Below are positions 42,689-54,126 of a stretch of DNA of 64,000 nucleotides, in pieces. The position numbers and the translations under genes are program-made. Origin of the DNA: Teratosphaeria epicoccoides (taxonomy: Eukaryota > Ascomycota > Dothideomycetes > Mycosphaerellales > Teratosphaeriaceae); assembly GCA_021401465.1 (NCBI GenBank), contig JADDMT010000017.1, positions 248,001-312,000 on the forward strand, in the 5' to 3' direction. Within the stretch, counting starts at the first letter, position 1. Each line of letters opens with the position of its first letter. The notes below the pieces were generated by a model. That model ran no database searches. It was given only the letters and a program-made list of their open reading frames with translations, and was not told the origin of the DNA.

Positions 42689-44258
42689 GCGCACACCGTA
42701 TCGGAAAAGAGAGCCACCGTCGGATGCCAATTCTGATGACAACACAATATAACATGGCGGCTGGTACATGTCAGCAATTCTGCTCGAAACTTCAGACAGA
42801 CTGATTGTACCATTACACGAGCTCCTCGGCGTTTCTGCAAATCGGTTGGGCGAAAGAGCAGTAATGAATAAACTGCTGAACAGGAATATGATTATCAGAG
42901 TGGACAACTTCGCTTCAAGCCCATCTTTGCCTCCACCCTGTCGAGTCCAATGCCTGTACACAGCGGGCCGTCCAGACCGGCTGTACACCAACGTTGGTAT
43001 GCTTCGGCGTCCCGGCCAGTATCTGTATCGTCACCTTGCCAGCCACTATTTCCGTCTCTTGGCTGCAGCTTCTAAGGATCGGTACATATCTGCATTGCTC
43101 CAATACTTCAAGAAGAGTTGCATTGATAATCCTCATACTGCGGAGCCCGACAAAGCGTGGCAGTACACCGTTCACCCTTCTCCGAACTTATTCTACATTT
43201 TCGGCACTGCTCGTTGGCAATTGACCGTGGGATGAGGCCCAGAATGCGCCACAGCACCATGGCCTGATGTTTACCACTGTTTCCGGGCAAAATCAATGCC
43301 TGGAGGTCTATGAGCCTTCCCGCGATCGATTGGACAATTGGAGAATCGACCAACGTTCGAGACGCCTCTCGCCTAGCGTCTGACCCCAGATGCTTGATGC
43401 TTGACAGGTTACGCGTTGGGCGATTGCCCTGGTGATGGCTGCTGAAAGACCTGCAGCCACCACCGACCAGCGGTGTAGCCGCTCGAACAATACAAATACC
43501 AACCAATTCAGAAGATATGATGGAAGCCCACATCCGAGCAACCCCGCGAGCAAGAGGCCGTACCTGGTATCGTTAGGTTTGGCAGAAAGCGGAATGTCGT
43601 CCGTCCGGCAAGAGTCTGTACGATCGCGCCAAAAGGCACCGAGCACTTGTGGCGGGCGTCCGCAAATCGAAGGCTGTTATAGCTTACCTTTGGCAGGTTC
43701 TTCCGTCGTCTCAGAGCAGAGAGCACAGTGACCAATGGACTCGGGTCGATGCGGCTGAATCGCACAGTTAAAAATATACTTTGTACACAGGAAGTTGCAG
43801 GGCCACCTTCTTTGTTTGCGGATGTTTTCGCTCCCCCACACAAGCTACCCGACACGACTGTGGGGAACGATCCCTCGAGCTTGCCCCGCACTTTCCTCCT
43901 CCTTGCCGTCACAAAGCTCTACTTTGCCCGGGCTGCCATGTCGCCGAGGACCATTCACGATCAAGCTGTGATGCCTCCGGTTGCCCCTTCAGACGGCACT
44001 AGCTGCGAGGGCGAGCAGCGACTGCTACCAGGTGGAGAATAGCTGCTGCAGGCAAGTCGTCAGGGTGGCCTAGAGTGGAGTCTGTTTAGGTTGTCCAAGG
44101 TGATCGCCAAAGACTAATCCCGCACCTGCGCAGGGTCTTTCTCTCGTCAGCAGTACATAATCTCTCCAACACCCACTCCTCCGCCGCATTCATTTCACTC
44201 CATCTTCCACCTTCGATACCCGGTAGCCCCTCATTCCCAAGGAACAACCACCATCAAT
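42689..44258. other. 1.6-kb intergenic region YRA1 / aldehyde dehydrogenase
   Basis: Several open frames of 80-155 codons on both strands (for example 42768-43235 + and 43508-43912 -) have no recognisable domain, signal or repeat, and overlap one another. The last 150 bases before 44259 are pyrimidine-rich, like a strong fungal promoter and leader. Confidence 0.4.
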
Positions 44259-45940
44259 ATGTCTGACCTATCTGTCCAGCTGGAGACCCCGCACTTCGGC
44301 AAGTACACTCAGCCGACTGGCCTGTACGTATAATCAAGTCGGCAGTGCAAACAGGTGGGCAGGCAAGAGCGAGGCGGCAAGACTGACAGACTTGGTCACA
44401 GCTTCATCAACAACGAGTTCGTAAAAGGTGTAGACGGCAAGACTTTCGAGGTCGTCAACCCCACCGACGAGAAAGTCATCACCTCCGTGCACGAGGCAAC
44501 CGAAAAGGATGTGGACATTGCGGTAGCAGCAGCCCGCAAGGCTTTCGAGGGCCCATGGAGGAGCGAGACGCCAGAGAACCGCGGCAAGCTCCTCGTAAAG
44601 CTTGCCGACCTCTTCGAGAAGAACCTTGACCTGCTCGCCTCCGTCGAGTCGCTCGACAACGGCAAGGCCATCTCCATGGCCAAGGTCGACATCAGCATGT
44701 GTGCTGGTTGCCTCAGATATTACGGTGGCTGGGCAGACAAGATCCACGGCAAGGTCGTTGATACGACCCCGGACACCTTCAATTATATTCGCAAGGAGCC
44801 CGTCGGTGTCTGCGGTCAGATTATGTAAGTTTGACAGTTGCTTTGTTGCGGGACAGCGAGATGCTGATGATCCTCGCCAGCCCATGGAATTTCCCGTTGC
44901 TCATGTGGGCATGGAAGATTGGCCCGGCTGTTGCCTGCGGCAACACTGTCGTCCTGAAGACTGCTGAGCAGACTCCTCTTGGCGGTCTTGTGGCCGCCAC
45001 CCTGATCAAGGAAGCTGGTTTCCCACCAGGTGTTGTCAATATCATCTCAGGCTTCGGTAAGGTCGCCGGCGCTGCCATTGCCTCCCACATGGACGTCGAC
45101 AAGGTTGCCTTTACTGGTTCCACCGTTGTTGGTCGGCAAATCATGAAGGCCGCTGCTGGCTCCAACTTGAAGAAGGTCACCCTTGAGCTCGGTGGCAAGT
45201 CGCCAAATATCGTCTTTGATGATGCGGACATTGACAACGCCATCTCATGGGTCAATTTTGGAATCTTCTTCAACCACGGCCAATGCTGCTGTGCTGGTTC
45301 GCGTATTTACGTTCAGGATACTATCTACGACAAATTCGTGCAGCGATTCAAGGAGAGGGCACAGAAGAACGTCGTCGGCGATCCATTCGCCAAGGACACC
45401 TTCCAAGGACCACAGGTCTCGCAGGTGCAGTTTGACCGCATCATGAAGTATGTTCACTCTCGATGACCAAGTGTGGACTTGCGCTAATGTGATCACAGCT
45501 ACATCAAGGCCGGTAAGGAGGCAGGTGCCAAGGTCGAGATCGGTGGTAACCGCAAGGGTGATAAGGGCTACTTCATTGAGCCCACCATTTTCTCCAACGT
45601 GAGCGAGGACATGAAGATCATGCAAGAAGAGATCTTCGGCCCAGTCTGCTCTATTTCCAAGTTCAAGTCGAAAGAGGAGGTTATCAAAATCGGTAATTCC
45701 ACAACATACGGTCTCGCCGCTGCTGTCCACACATCGAACCTCAACACCGCCATTGAGGTCTCAAACGCATTGAAGGCTGGTACTGTCTGGGTTAACACCT
45801 ACAACACCCTGCACCACCAGATGCCTTTCGGTGGATACAAGGAGTCTGGTCTCGGTCGCGAGCTCGGCGAGGCTGCGCTTGACAACTACCTACAGACTAA
45901 GACAGTGTCTATCCGCCTCGGTGACGCGCTCTTCGGTTAA
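44259..45940 (+). CDS. NAD(P)-dependent aldehyde dehydrogenase (AldA-like)
   Basis: The 498-aa cytosolic aldehyde dehydrogenase oxidises aldehydes to acids; in Aspergillus the AldA type works in ethanol catabolism. Exons: 44259-44323, 44402-44824, 44881-45447, 45499-45940, with introns of 78, 56 and 51 bp, all GT-AG and frame-consistent. The family signature LELGGKSP carries the general base E265, and GQCCCAGSR carries the catalytic Cys (C299 by the family pattern). The PWNFPLLMW block after the second intron is the start of the coenzyme-binding segment. The C-terminus GYKESGLGRELGEAALDNYLQTKTVSIRL is typical. There is no targeting peptide, so a cytosolic enzyme is likely. Confidence 0.95.
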
Positions 45941-46478
45941 ATGGCACCAGACTGGGAGGAGGCGGAAACGGAACTCTTCAATGCAATCAGTTGCGTATGA
46001 GGTTACGAAACAAGTGTACAATGAAATAGTTCTGCAAAGTCAACACCATCGGCCCTCGACGATGTTTTCCATTGGCTTAATGAGAAGGTAGCACACTGAT
46101 GAACTGGTCGCATTACGCTTCACATAATCGTGTTGCTTCGCTCTTACCTTGTCTGACACGTCGTGTAGCGCTCTATGCAGTACTGAACTGCAGTTCGTCA
46201 ATGGCTTGCTTGCTAGCCACGGCTTGGATCTTAGCTCCACGTAGCAAAGGATCTAACAATTCAAGCGCAGGCTTGCCTAATTAACCTCTGACGTTGTTAA
46301 TCTGTTACTTCAAGGTCCTGATTGTCATGTACAAGCCTGCGCAGATCCACAAGCTAGCGCAGTAAGCGAAGCAACACGATTAGAGAAGCCTTGACGGCGT
46401 AAACCTTGTTTCATCGGTCAAGTAAGCACTTGCAATATAGAAGTCAGCACTACCATCACTACTCAGCCTACAATAAAC
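45941..46478. other. Intergenic region ALDH / DUF924 gene
   Basis: About 540 bases, relatively AT-rich compared with its surroundings. No supported feature. Confidence 0.5.
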
Positions 46479-47375
46479 ATGCGATGCGTTATCAAAGCAT
46501 CACTTACTCAGGTAACCAGTCTTGGCCGTCTCTGCGCACAACGACGTGGTTTGGCAAGCATGGCAGCTGTGCACTCTTTCAATCTGGACCGCAGCATCTT
46601 CAACGAAAAACTGTACTCCGAGCTACGGAATACCTGGTTCCCAGGCCTCGATCACAGTGCTTCAGTTCCAGATTCCAGCTTGATGCAGCGCTGGTATGGT
46701 GTGGGGTTAAACCAGGAACAGAAAGGCGTCTTCGACGACGAGTGTCGCTCCAAGTTCGGACTTGCTTTGCATAGCATTGGGCCAGATAGGCTTGTCCTGC
46801 CGCCTTTCGAGGGCTACGATGCCGATATCAGTCAGTCTGACGATCTCGCAGCGCCGTTCGTGGACGAGCTCAAGGACGCTCTGCAGGAAGGAGAAAAGCA
46901 AGGTGCATCGAGGGTCCTGGCACTTTGCTTGCTGCTCGATCAAATGCCTCGGAATATCTATCGCGATCCTAATGGCCTGAGGCTAGTGTACGGTCACTTC
47001 GACCGGCTTGCCTTTGCTCTGGTGCACAGCTGTATGAGGATGTCGCCAAGCCCATTGTACCATAGCTCGCTGGTTTCGAAGATTGCATACATGAATTGGA
47101 TCTGGCTACCTCTGGTCCATTCTGAGCATCTACTTTCTCATCATGAAGCTGATAGGATGCTACGTGAAACGGAGAAGCGGACCAAGACTGATGGGGATGA
47201 GAAAGCGGCGAATTTTGTTGCACAAGCACGGAAGGCAATGGTTGATCATCATGAGCCTCTCGAGAAGTTTGGGCGGTATCCGCATCGAAATGCGTGTTTG
47301 GGTAGACAGAGCACGGACGAAGAGAAGAAGTACTTGCTGAGTGCGAGTACCTTTGGGGTCGAACAGGGCCAGTAA
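46479..47375 (+). CDS. DUF924 family protein, possibly mitochondrial
   Basis: The 298-aa protein matches the DUF924 family (alpha-helical, TPR-like fold, no assigned activity), mostly known from bacteria and fungi. Family features include the WFPG block near residue 50, the conserved LALCLLLDQMPRNIYR (about 147-162) and DPNGLRLVYGHFDRLAFALV, then FGRYPHRNACLGR with the paired His/Arg residues near the end. The first 28 residues (MRCVIKASLTQVTSLGRLCAQRRGLAS) are Arg-rich without acids and could be a mitochondrial presequence; a second Met follows at residue 28. Single exon. The function is unknown. Confidence 0.85.
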   Translation: MRCVIKASLTQVTSLGRLCAQRRGLASMAAVHSFNLDRSIFNEKLYSELRNTWFPGLDHSASVPDSSLMQRWYGVGLNQEQKGVFDDECRSKFGLALHSIGPDRLVLPPFEGYDADISQSDDLAAPFVDELKDALQEGEKQGASRVLALCLLLDQMPRNIYRDPNGLRLVYGHFDRLAFALVHSCMRMSPSPLYHSSLVSKIAYMNWIWLPLVHSEHLLSHHEADRMLRETEKRTKTDGDEKAANFVAQARKAMVDHHEPLEKFGRYPHRNACLGRQSTDEEKKYLLSASTFGVEQGQ

Positions 47376-47973
47376 ATCCTCAGTGACCCCAACGATCGTC
47401 CGATCGACTGTTCGTCCTTTGATGTCATTTCGAGATATCATCAAGTACTCAACCGTATTACAGCGATGTCGACCTCGTGTGAGATATTCGCTGCTTTTTA
47501 CTCGACTGAGCGCGAGCCGACAACGACGAGCCAATCCTGCAGATATGTACGGACAATAACTCAGCTCACGGATTGTGATCTTCAAAAGCTGCTGCTAGTG
47601 CTCTGATCTCTGAGTACAGCCGTCGCAATCCTGTGCGAATAGCATCTATCCATGTGTAAATGGAACGGCGAGGGATCATACGACGTGAAGCCGAGGCTTT
47701 CATTGCGAACGAAGGATTGACGCCAGAACTTGATCCAAATTGGAAATTGACTGCGAACTATGGGTTACAAAGTGCTTGCCGGCATCTCATTGGATCGCAA
47801 TGCGATGTCAAGCCACCTTACGAGTATTGACGCCAGCTAGAGCAAACGCTGCATTCTGCCTCTTGGGATTGTAGCGACGTCAGGAGCGGTGGCAGCTCAA
47901 AACATAAATGGCCACAATGCTGTCAGCTTCTGTGTCAAGCTCGTGTCTTTTATCCGCACAGCCTCATTGATTC
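47376..47973. other. Intergenic region DUF924 gene / carotenoid dioxygenase
   Basis: About 600 bases, with nothing recognisable beyond a presumed promoter. Confidence 0.5.
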
Positions 47974-49822
47974 ATGCCCGCCAGGAAACGAACGCTCAAG
48001 ATGGATTCGAACCCTGAGGGAAACGTGCAAGCCCATCCTGGAAGATACAACCATGCAGCCGACAGCGACAAGATAGATACACGACATAGATCGAGTCACT
48101 ACAAAGACTGGCCAAATGCATCAGGTGTACGTCTCAGCCAAGCTCAGCGTGGGAAAGCGACTGACCTCAACAAGTTCAATGCCCTTGGCGACTGCCGGAC
48201 TTCAGTGCCACTGTCGGTATCGGGGCAGTTTCCTCCCTACGTCGCCGGTAGCCTTTTCAGAACAGGTCCTGGTAGCTACAAAATCCCTCGCAAGGAAAAT
48301 GCAGGCACATTTGCAGTGTCCCACTGGTTTGATGGCTTTAACACTGTCCATAAGTTTGACATAGCCACCGACGAAGACGGCAATTCTTCGATCCGGTACT
48401 CATCGTACGGCCAGGTTGATGAAGCGATCGAGCACGCGCGATCCACTGGACGACTGGATGGCATCACATTCGGCCAGAAGCGCGATCCCTGTGACTCGCT
48501 TTACAGAAAATTCAAGACGATGTTCCAGCCGTTTCTGCCAGGCAGCCCAAACTCGATGAATATCGGAGTGACCTTGAGAAATGTGCTGCCAGCTGAAAAA
48601 GCAGGCTCAGATGCCAATGGACAGCAGACCATGACGCTCACCACTGACAGCCATCAGTCAAAGACATTCGATGCGGATACTCTGGAACCTCTTGGAGTTA
48701 CAGACCAGAGGCATTTGCATCCTGCACTAACCGGGCCCGTTTCCGCCGCTCATGCCGCAATTGACCCAACGACTGGCGATGTATTCAATTTCAACCTGGC
48801 GTTTGGCGCCAAGCAGACATACCGTGTGTTCCGTGCATCTCTCGATGGCGAAGTGCAAATACTGGCCGAAATATCCGGATTAGATGTTCATGGCGCTTAC
48901 ATCCACTCGCTTTTCTTGACGCCTAATTTCGTGATTCTCTGCATCTGGCCGTTACACTTCCGCAAGCAGGGGATCGACATCCTTTGGCAGCGTAATTTGA
49001 TGGACGCAATGTGTTTTGATGACAGCGCAAAGACGGTGTGGCTGGTCGTTGATCGCCGCTATGGTCGTGGCGTGGTCAAGAAGCTCACGAGCGCTGCGTT
49101 TTTCTGCTTCCACAGCACGAACGCCTGGGAGGAAATGAGCGATCGTGGCCAGGTTGATGTTGTCTGCGAGCTCGTCCAATTCAAGAATGCGGATATCCTG
49201 CAGAAGTTCTACTATGAGAATCTGGTTTCTGACGAGCATCAAACCACAGTGTATAACACTCGCGGGATTGATACCACAGCATCTCTTAGTCGGTACAGAC
49301 TGCGAGATATACCGCTGGATGAGGAGAGGGGGAAGCGGCTGTCGCATCATAGCTCGTCCACGGCCGAGCTGATCATGAAAACACCAGCTGGAGACTTGCC
49401 AAGCATCAATCCAGCTTTCAAGATGAAGCCGCATAGATATGTTTGGTGAATCAGCTAAGGTCCGAAACTTCTACTGAACTATTGGCTAACATGCTTTCAG
49501 GTCTATCATCGATCGAGGTCTTTCATCGTTTGTTGACGGACTAGTCAAGACAGACACCACAACAGGGGCATGGGTCATTTGGGATCAGCCCAGACACACT
49601 CCTGGTGAGCCAGTCTTCATTCCACGACCAGGCACCAGAGACGAAGACGACGGTGTTATATTGGCAGTAGTGCTGGACGGCGACACTGGCAACAGCTACC
49701 TGCTATGCCTCGATGCAAGGAGTATGAAGGAGATAGGGCGGGCCGACGTTGGACGTGCTGTTGGTCTTGGATTCCATGGTATCCATGTAGCGGATCAGCA
49801 GCAGCATCGGCATCTCTCGTAG
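47974..49822 (+). CDS. Carotenoid cleavage dioxygenase (RPE65/CCD family)
   Basis: The 597-aa non-haem iron enzyme oxidatively cleaves a double bond of carotenoids or related polyenes. Exons: 47974-49445 and 49501-49822, with a 55-bp GT-AG intron. The four iron-ligand histidines expected in this family are present: H260 (SAAHAAID), H311 (AYIHSLF), H380 (FCFHSTNAWEE) and H583 (GFHGIH). The early block SLFRTGPGSYKIP and SHWFDGFNTVHKF are also typical. There are two possible starts, 47974 and 48001; the longer is chosen without strong evidence. It is not obviously closer to retinal-forming CarX or to torulene-cleaving Cao-2, so the substrate is open. An aldehyde dehydrogenase lies 2 kb upstream, but no carotenoid synthesis gene is nearby. 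Confidence 0.9.
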
Positions 49823-51238
49823 TCCATGTCTGCCCGGCAGTGTCTCAAGATTGCAGACTAATCAGCACGGCGCTTGGCGCTTGCCTTACACGCCTCGCTC
49901 TGGTTCCAAAGGTAATTGGTGAGGCGTTGCTGCCTTCCCTTGTTGTGACGAATCACTCAGCGCTTGCGATACGACGTGCTGGGCGGTCTTCGATGCAAAA
50001 CACCGCGCTGCCTCGTCGATCGTTCGGATCTTGTCGTCAAGCGAAGCGGCATGGCCCTCAACTGAAATGGCGATGAAGTTCGCGGTTCATGGCCCGCGAA
50101 GCCCAAGGATTTGACCGTTCTCAGGCGCCCGGCGGCCAATACCTCAGCGGAACTTTGTTCAGCCACTCCGAGTATCGTTGCTCCCAGCACTGGGGTTGTG
50201 CAGCGGATGTGCAGGTGGGCTTCTTCGAGCTTCCTCACAGATCGCAGGCACAAACCAGGAAGGCGTCAGAGTCATCCCAGCTATTGACAGCATTTGAAGA
50301 GCTGAGGGCTGAACATGCAGTCCACAAATCAACTACCCCACTCTCTTGGGCCAACATGGGAGAGCGACTGGATGGAGTGCTCAGTATTGCAGTATAACGA
50401 GATTCCGCGGGAGCTTGCCGGAACGCTGCTGAGGGCCTCCCATATTGTAGCAGCACACTGTCCGAATCAATACTATACCAACAAAATGAATTGTCACAGC
50501 CCCAGGGAGTCTGACAGGGGCAGATAGTAGATCAAACCGGGGTGCGCGGACGTGGCAGTCAAATGCTGCCCGTGTGCCGCTACCATACGTCCTGCACTGG
50601 GTCTGTGATCAATGGAACTAAGTGCAATGAGCGCTGAGTGTAGCACCTGGACCGAGTATGCAAAGTGAAGTTGAATTTGCCAGCACTCACACGGCAAGTC
50701 ACTTCATCAAAGGATCTAGTCGTTGAACTGTGCACATGCTGCCATCGCAACAAAGGACGAGTAAATAAAGGCCGACACCGGTGCACAGACACGCAGGCGT
50801 GCATGGAGCATAGGAGACTGGTGATGGCTTGGTATCCGGACCCTTTCGTGATTGCCACAACGCGTCTGTCCAGAGTTGCACCATCGATAGCAAGCACAGA
50901 GCCAAGCTGCCCGGGGACGCCAATGCGCGGATACTACGGAGTTCCCTCCTGTGATGCTGTTTCACTGGGTATGATGACTCTTGCTTTTGGAAGCGCCACA
51001 ACACAGATCCGTATATCATGGTCGATGTTCTGAGTCATTCGCCTCAACCGACAAAAGCTTTGAGGCATTGCCGTCTAGCCTCAAGTGCTTTGTGCTAAAA
51101 GATGCCATCCTCAAATCCGGTACAGCTGACCAAGTGAACAAAGACAGTCCGCAAAGTAGGATGCTCAAGTAGCATAATCGCTACGCAACATAGAATGGAT
51201 GTAGTGCTGGTTACATAGTGTGAGCTTTTCTTGGCACC
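49823..51238. other. 1.4-kb intergenic region
   Basis: Between the dioxygenase and the coiled-coil protein gene. Open frames are short (at most about 120 codons) and overlap on both strands with no family resemblance. Confidence 0.45.
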
Positions 51239-53824
51239 ATGGCCGACGACAGCTATAATTTTCGAGGTCCGCGAATTTACAACGTACCTCCAGGGACTTC
51301 TCAAGGACCTGATTGGGCTGTGCCCCTAGAAAGAAGCGACGCCTTGCCACAAAGGACCGGCCGATCTCAGAGCCCAACCATCGCGAGGAGGACATCGCCC
51401 GCACTGGCCGGGTTGACCGTCACCAACGACCGGAGCGGACCGGCTGCACTGGGTCATCAACTGGATCAAGGCTACGAGGAGGCACAAGCACGACCGCCGA
51501 CAAGTCTTCGAAGCAAGATGTCGGTCAAGGATATGGCGCAACACTTTCTCTCCGCGGATGCAGCACAAAGTCCGGCTCTTGTCAGGCGGCCGGTCGATAG
51601 TCCAGGCAGGATCGTTACGAGCGCCATCACGATACCGGAATCGCCAGGGTTCAACAAGAAGCTCAAAGACTGTCCAGACTTGCTGTGGACGTGGGAAAAG
51701 AAGAATGATGACTTGAACAAGATGAACGATGACTTACGCATGATGAATATTGACTTAGGCAAGAAGCACGAGGACTTGACCAAGAAGCATGACGACCTGA
51801 GCAAGAGGTACGAGAGTATGAAGCGGGTCGCACAAGGCTTTCGTGACAAATATCACGTGGTCAAGAAGGACTACGAAGAGATATTCCGGATGTGCTGGAA
51901 GCCACATGCTTCTGCACAAGGGACTTCCGGTATTCAGCAGCATAAGCAGTTCGAAAATGTGCAGCCGTATCAGAGTCGAGTGTCTGAGCAAGAATTGGGG
52001 GAGGACTTGCCAGCCAATGATGGCAACTCTGAAATGACGGACTCAGCAAAAGTACGATATCTCAGGAAGCAGCCTCCTTCAACAGCGAGTGGCCAAGATG
52101 TTTCGCCACGTGACGTATGGAGAAGAGGAAGTCGGTTTGAAGCAAACACAGACTGCGCGATCACTAGTGGGATCGACCAAAGTCATACCAGATTTCAGGG
52201 TTGGAACCAAAGCTCGACCAGATCCGAAATACCACGGAATGTTGTCCTCGAGCTTCGTGTCAACCTTCACTTGCTACCGGCCATCACAATCTTATCGCAG
52301 ACCCCTCTCGACAAGCACAGCATAGAAAATGCCCACAGAATTGTTCGCGAGTCGATGAAAATTGCGTCTGCTGGTCGAAAGCAAAGTCCCTCAACGTCAG
52401 AAGCTCTGCTTGGACGCTGCTGGTTCTACTTTGGCGTCTGCCGGGTTGCGCGAACCATTATCGACGGTACGGACTGCCGGCCAGAGATTTGCTTTGAGAA
52501 GGCTGCTGCCAAAGCCGACGGAGTCTATCCGGAGGCACAGAAGGCACAACGATGGCGCGCTGAGTGGCAAGGGCACGTGCTAGATGCGCAAGCAAGAGGT
52601 GATGAAAGCCGACCGGTGAGTAGTTCGAGCTCAGCCTCATTCTGGGACGGCGTGAAGCGGTTGAGTGGCTTGAGCTGGGCGGAGAAGTTGGAGCGACGAA
52701 CTTCAATCGTGGATGAGGAGACGGAGGTTGGAAGTCCGAGGGGCGAAAGACCTGAAGCGAAGCCACGTCCGCAAGGCTTTAGCAGGTTCTTTGCGGGTGC
52801 GAGGGTGGACCTCGCGGGCGAGGACAGGCATCGCACACCGAGACCTGGTGGGCTGGAGAGGATCCCTACGTTTTCGACTATGTCTGGATCGACGGGATCG
52901 ACTGAGGTGTCGCCTACCTCAGCGACATCGCAGGAGAGCCTAAAGTTGACCAAGCCGGAAAGGGTGCCAACTTTTGACTCGGCTTCTTCATTCGACTCCC
53001 AGGCGCCGACGCCGACAGACGAGTCGTTCTCGCCGCTTGGTATCTCTCCTCAACACGAGGGCAAAGGGAACTTCAAGCTGAGACAAAGACTGCGCCTGCC
53101 TCTTGACAAAGGCTTCCCAACAGAGCCCTTGAATGCATCCCGACAATCTGGAGGCTTGGCAGGCGCGACGAATGGTGACGTGACAATCGACATACCCGCG
53201 CCCGAAAGCTACGGCCTTGGCCGTGACCACATCGATCTAGCAAGCGCCCCGGAATCCTCCAGCGATATCTCAAGCCGCCGGACCCAGAGCATGGCTTGCA
53301 TAGAGAAGCCCAACGATCGTGAATATGGCATCCACGACGAAGACACCACACTGCCCGCACCAGTCACCGACCGCTTCAAGCGCCACAAGTCCACTGCCAG
53401 CTATATACCTCCATCCTTCGCAGGGGCAGGCGCCTCGTCCTCCACCTCTGGCACCATCAGCCCGGTCGCCAGCGCAGTAGCAAGCGGTAGCGATACTAGC
53501 GCTTCCTCGGTCACGTCTTCATCATCCTCATCCGGTGGTAGTGCCCTCCTCCACCATCGCGGAACTAGTATTTCGAACGCCATATCACCACTTCGGGCTC
53601 TGGCTACTGGTCGCGCCAATGGTAGTACGCTGGATTCTCTCCGCGAAGCAGAAGAGGGACAGAGTCCGTACCGCAGTACCTTCGGTGAGGAGGTGCAGAG
53701 GATGGAAGACGCGTTCTCTTTGGAGCTTGATGGGAATCGTGCAGGTGGTGGACAGAGTCCAGGCGGTGGGGAGGGTGTTGAGACGCCAAAGCTGCTAAGC
53801 AATGTTCATGGGCATATCGCTTGA
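51239..53824 (+). CDS. Unrecognised 861-aa protein with heptad-like tandem repeat
   Basis: I do not recognise a family. The frame is uninterrupted, with ATG at 51239. Residues 1-150 are Ser/Pro/Arg-rich and probably disordered. Residues 154-195 are six copies of a seven-residue unit of the type KKHDDLS, encoded by 21-bp DNA repeats, leading into a coiled coil (KRVAQGFRDKYHVVKKDYEEIF). A more ordered helical segment at about 335-450 (NVVLELRVNLHLLPAITILS ... LGRCWFYFGVCRVARTIIDG ... FEKAAAKADGVYPEAQKAQRWRAEW) has the spacing of a TPR-like or helical repeat and is the likeliest folded domain. The rest (about 460-861) is Ser/Thr/Gly-rich with many SP and TP sites, suggesting a phosphorylated scaffold. 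No signal peptide or membrane helix is seen. Confidence 0.75.
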   Translation: MADDSYNFRGPRIYNVPPGTSQGPDWAVPLERSDALPQRTGRSQSPTIARRTSPALAGLTVTNDRSGPAALGHQLDQGYEEAQARPPTSLRSKMSVKDMAQHFLSADAAQSPALVRRPVDSPGRIVTSAITIPESPGFNKKLKDCPDLLWTWEKKNDDLNKMNDDLRMMNIDLGKKHEDLTKKHDDLSKRYESMKRVAQGFRDKYHVVKKDYEEIFRMCWKPHASAQGTSGIQQHKQFENVQPYQSRVSEQELGEDLPANDGNSEMTDSAKVRYLRKQPPSTASGQDVSPRDVWRRGSRFEANTDCAITSGIDQSHTRFQGWNQSSTRSEIPRNVVLELRVNLHLLPAITILSQTPLDKHSIENAHRIVRESMKIASAGRKQSPSTSEALLGRCWFYFGVCRVARTIIDGTDCRPEICFEKAAAKADGVYPEAQKAQRWRAEWQGHVLDAQARGDESRPVSSSSSASFWDGVKRLSGLSWAEKLERRTSIVDEETEVGSPRGERPEAKPRPQGFSRFFAGARVDLAGEDRHRTPRPGGLERIPTFSTMSGSTGSTEVSPTSATSQESLKLTKPERVPTFDSASSFDSQAPTPTDESFSPLGISPQHEGKGNFKLRQRLRLPLDKGFPTEPLNASRQSGGLAGATNGDVTIDIPAPESYGLGRDHIDLASAPESSSDISSRRTQSMACIEKPNDREYGIHDEDTTLPAPVTDRFKRHKSTASYIPPSFAGAGASSSTSGTISPVASAVASGSDTSASSVTSSSSSSGGSALLHHRGTSISNAISPLRALATGRANGSTLDSLREAEEGQSPYRSTFGEEVQRMEDAFSLELDGNRAGGGQSPGGGEGVETPKLLSNVHGHIA
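51698..51823 (+). repeat. 21-bp tandem repeat encoding seven-residue units
   Basis: Six consecutive units encode KKNDDLN, KMNDDLR, MMNIDLG, KKHEDLT, KKHDDLS and a degenerate KRYESMK. Leu and basic residues fall at fixed heptad positions, so the unit forms a regular coiled coil. Confidence 0.9.
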
Positions 53825-54126
53825 GTGCGATCGGCTCTAATTTGTGGTCTGTTTTGTGTGTACACCAATAGTATCTAGTGTATAGACTGTCAGCATTATA
53901 GATAGGTATATTGACCTTCCTGAGGCAGACGGCGAAGACACTGAATTCGTGCAATTGCCTTGCGGTCTGAGCGCTGCATTTCGACCGCCGTGGTGCACAT
54001 GTTTGGTGCACCTGCACTCCCGTTTTCATACGAAGTTATTCCCGTACTTTTACAATGCTTCAACGCTTCTGACACGCGCCGCAACACCATCGCTCAATCC
54101 ATGATTCATAGGTGCACATGAGTTCA
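53825..54126. other. Convergent intergenic region (about 300 bp)
   Basis: Lies between the coiled-coil protein gene (+) and the PQ-loop gene (-). Presumed terminators only. Confidence 0.5.

Noticed and set aside
42768..43235. 155-codon frame (+) after YRA1
   Set aside because: Starts within the likely YRA1 3' UTR, has no recognisable features, and an antisense frame overlaps it.
43508..43912. 134-codon frame (-) in the gap before the aldehyde dehydrogenase
   Set aside because: No family resemblance; competing open frames on the opposite strand.
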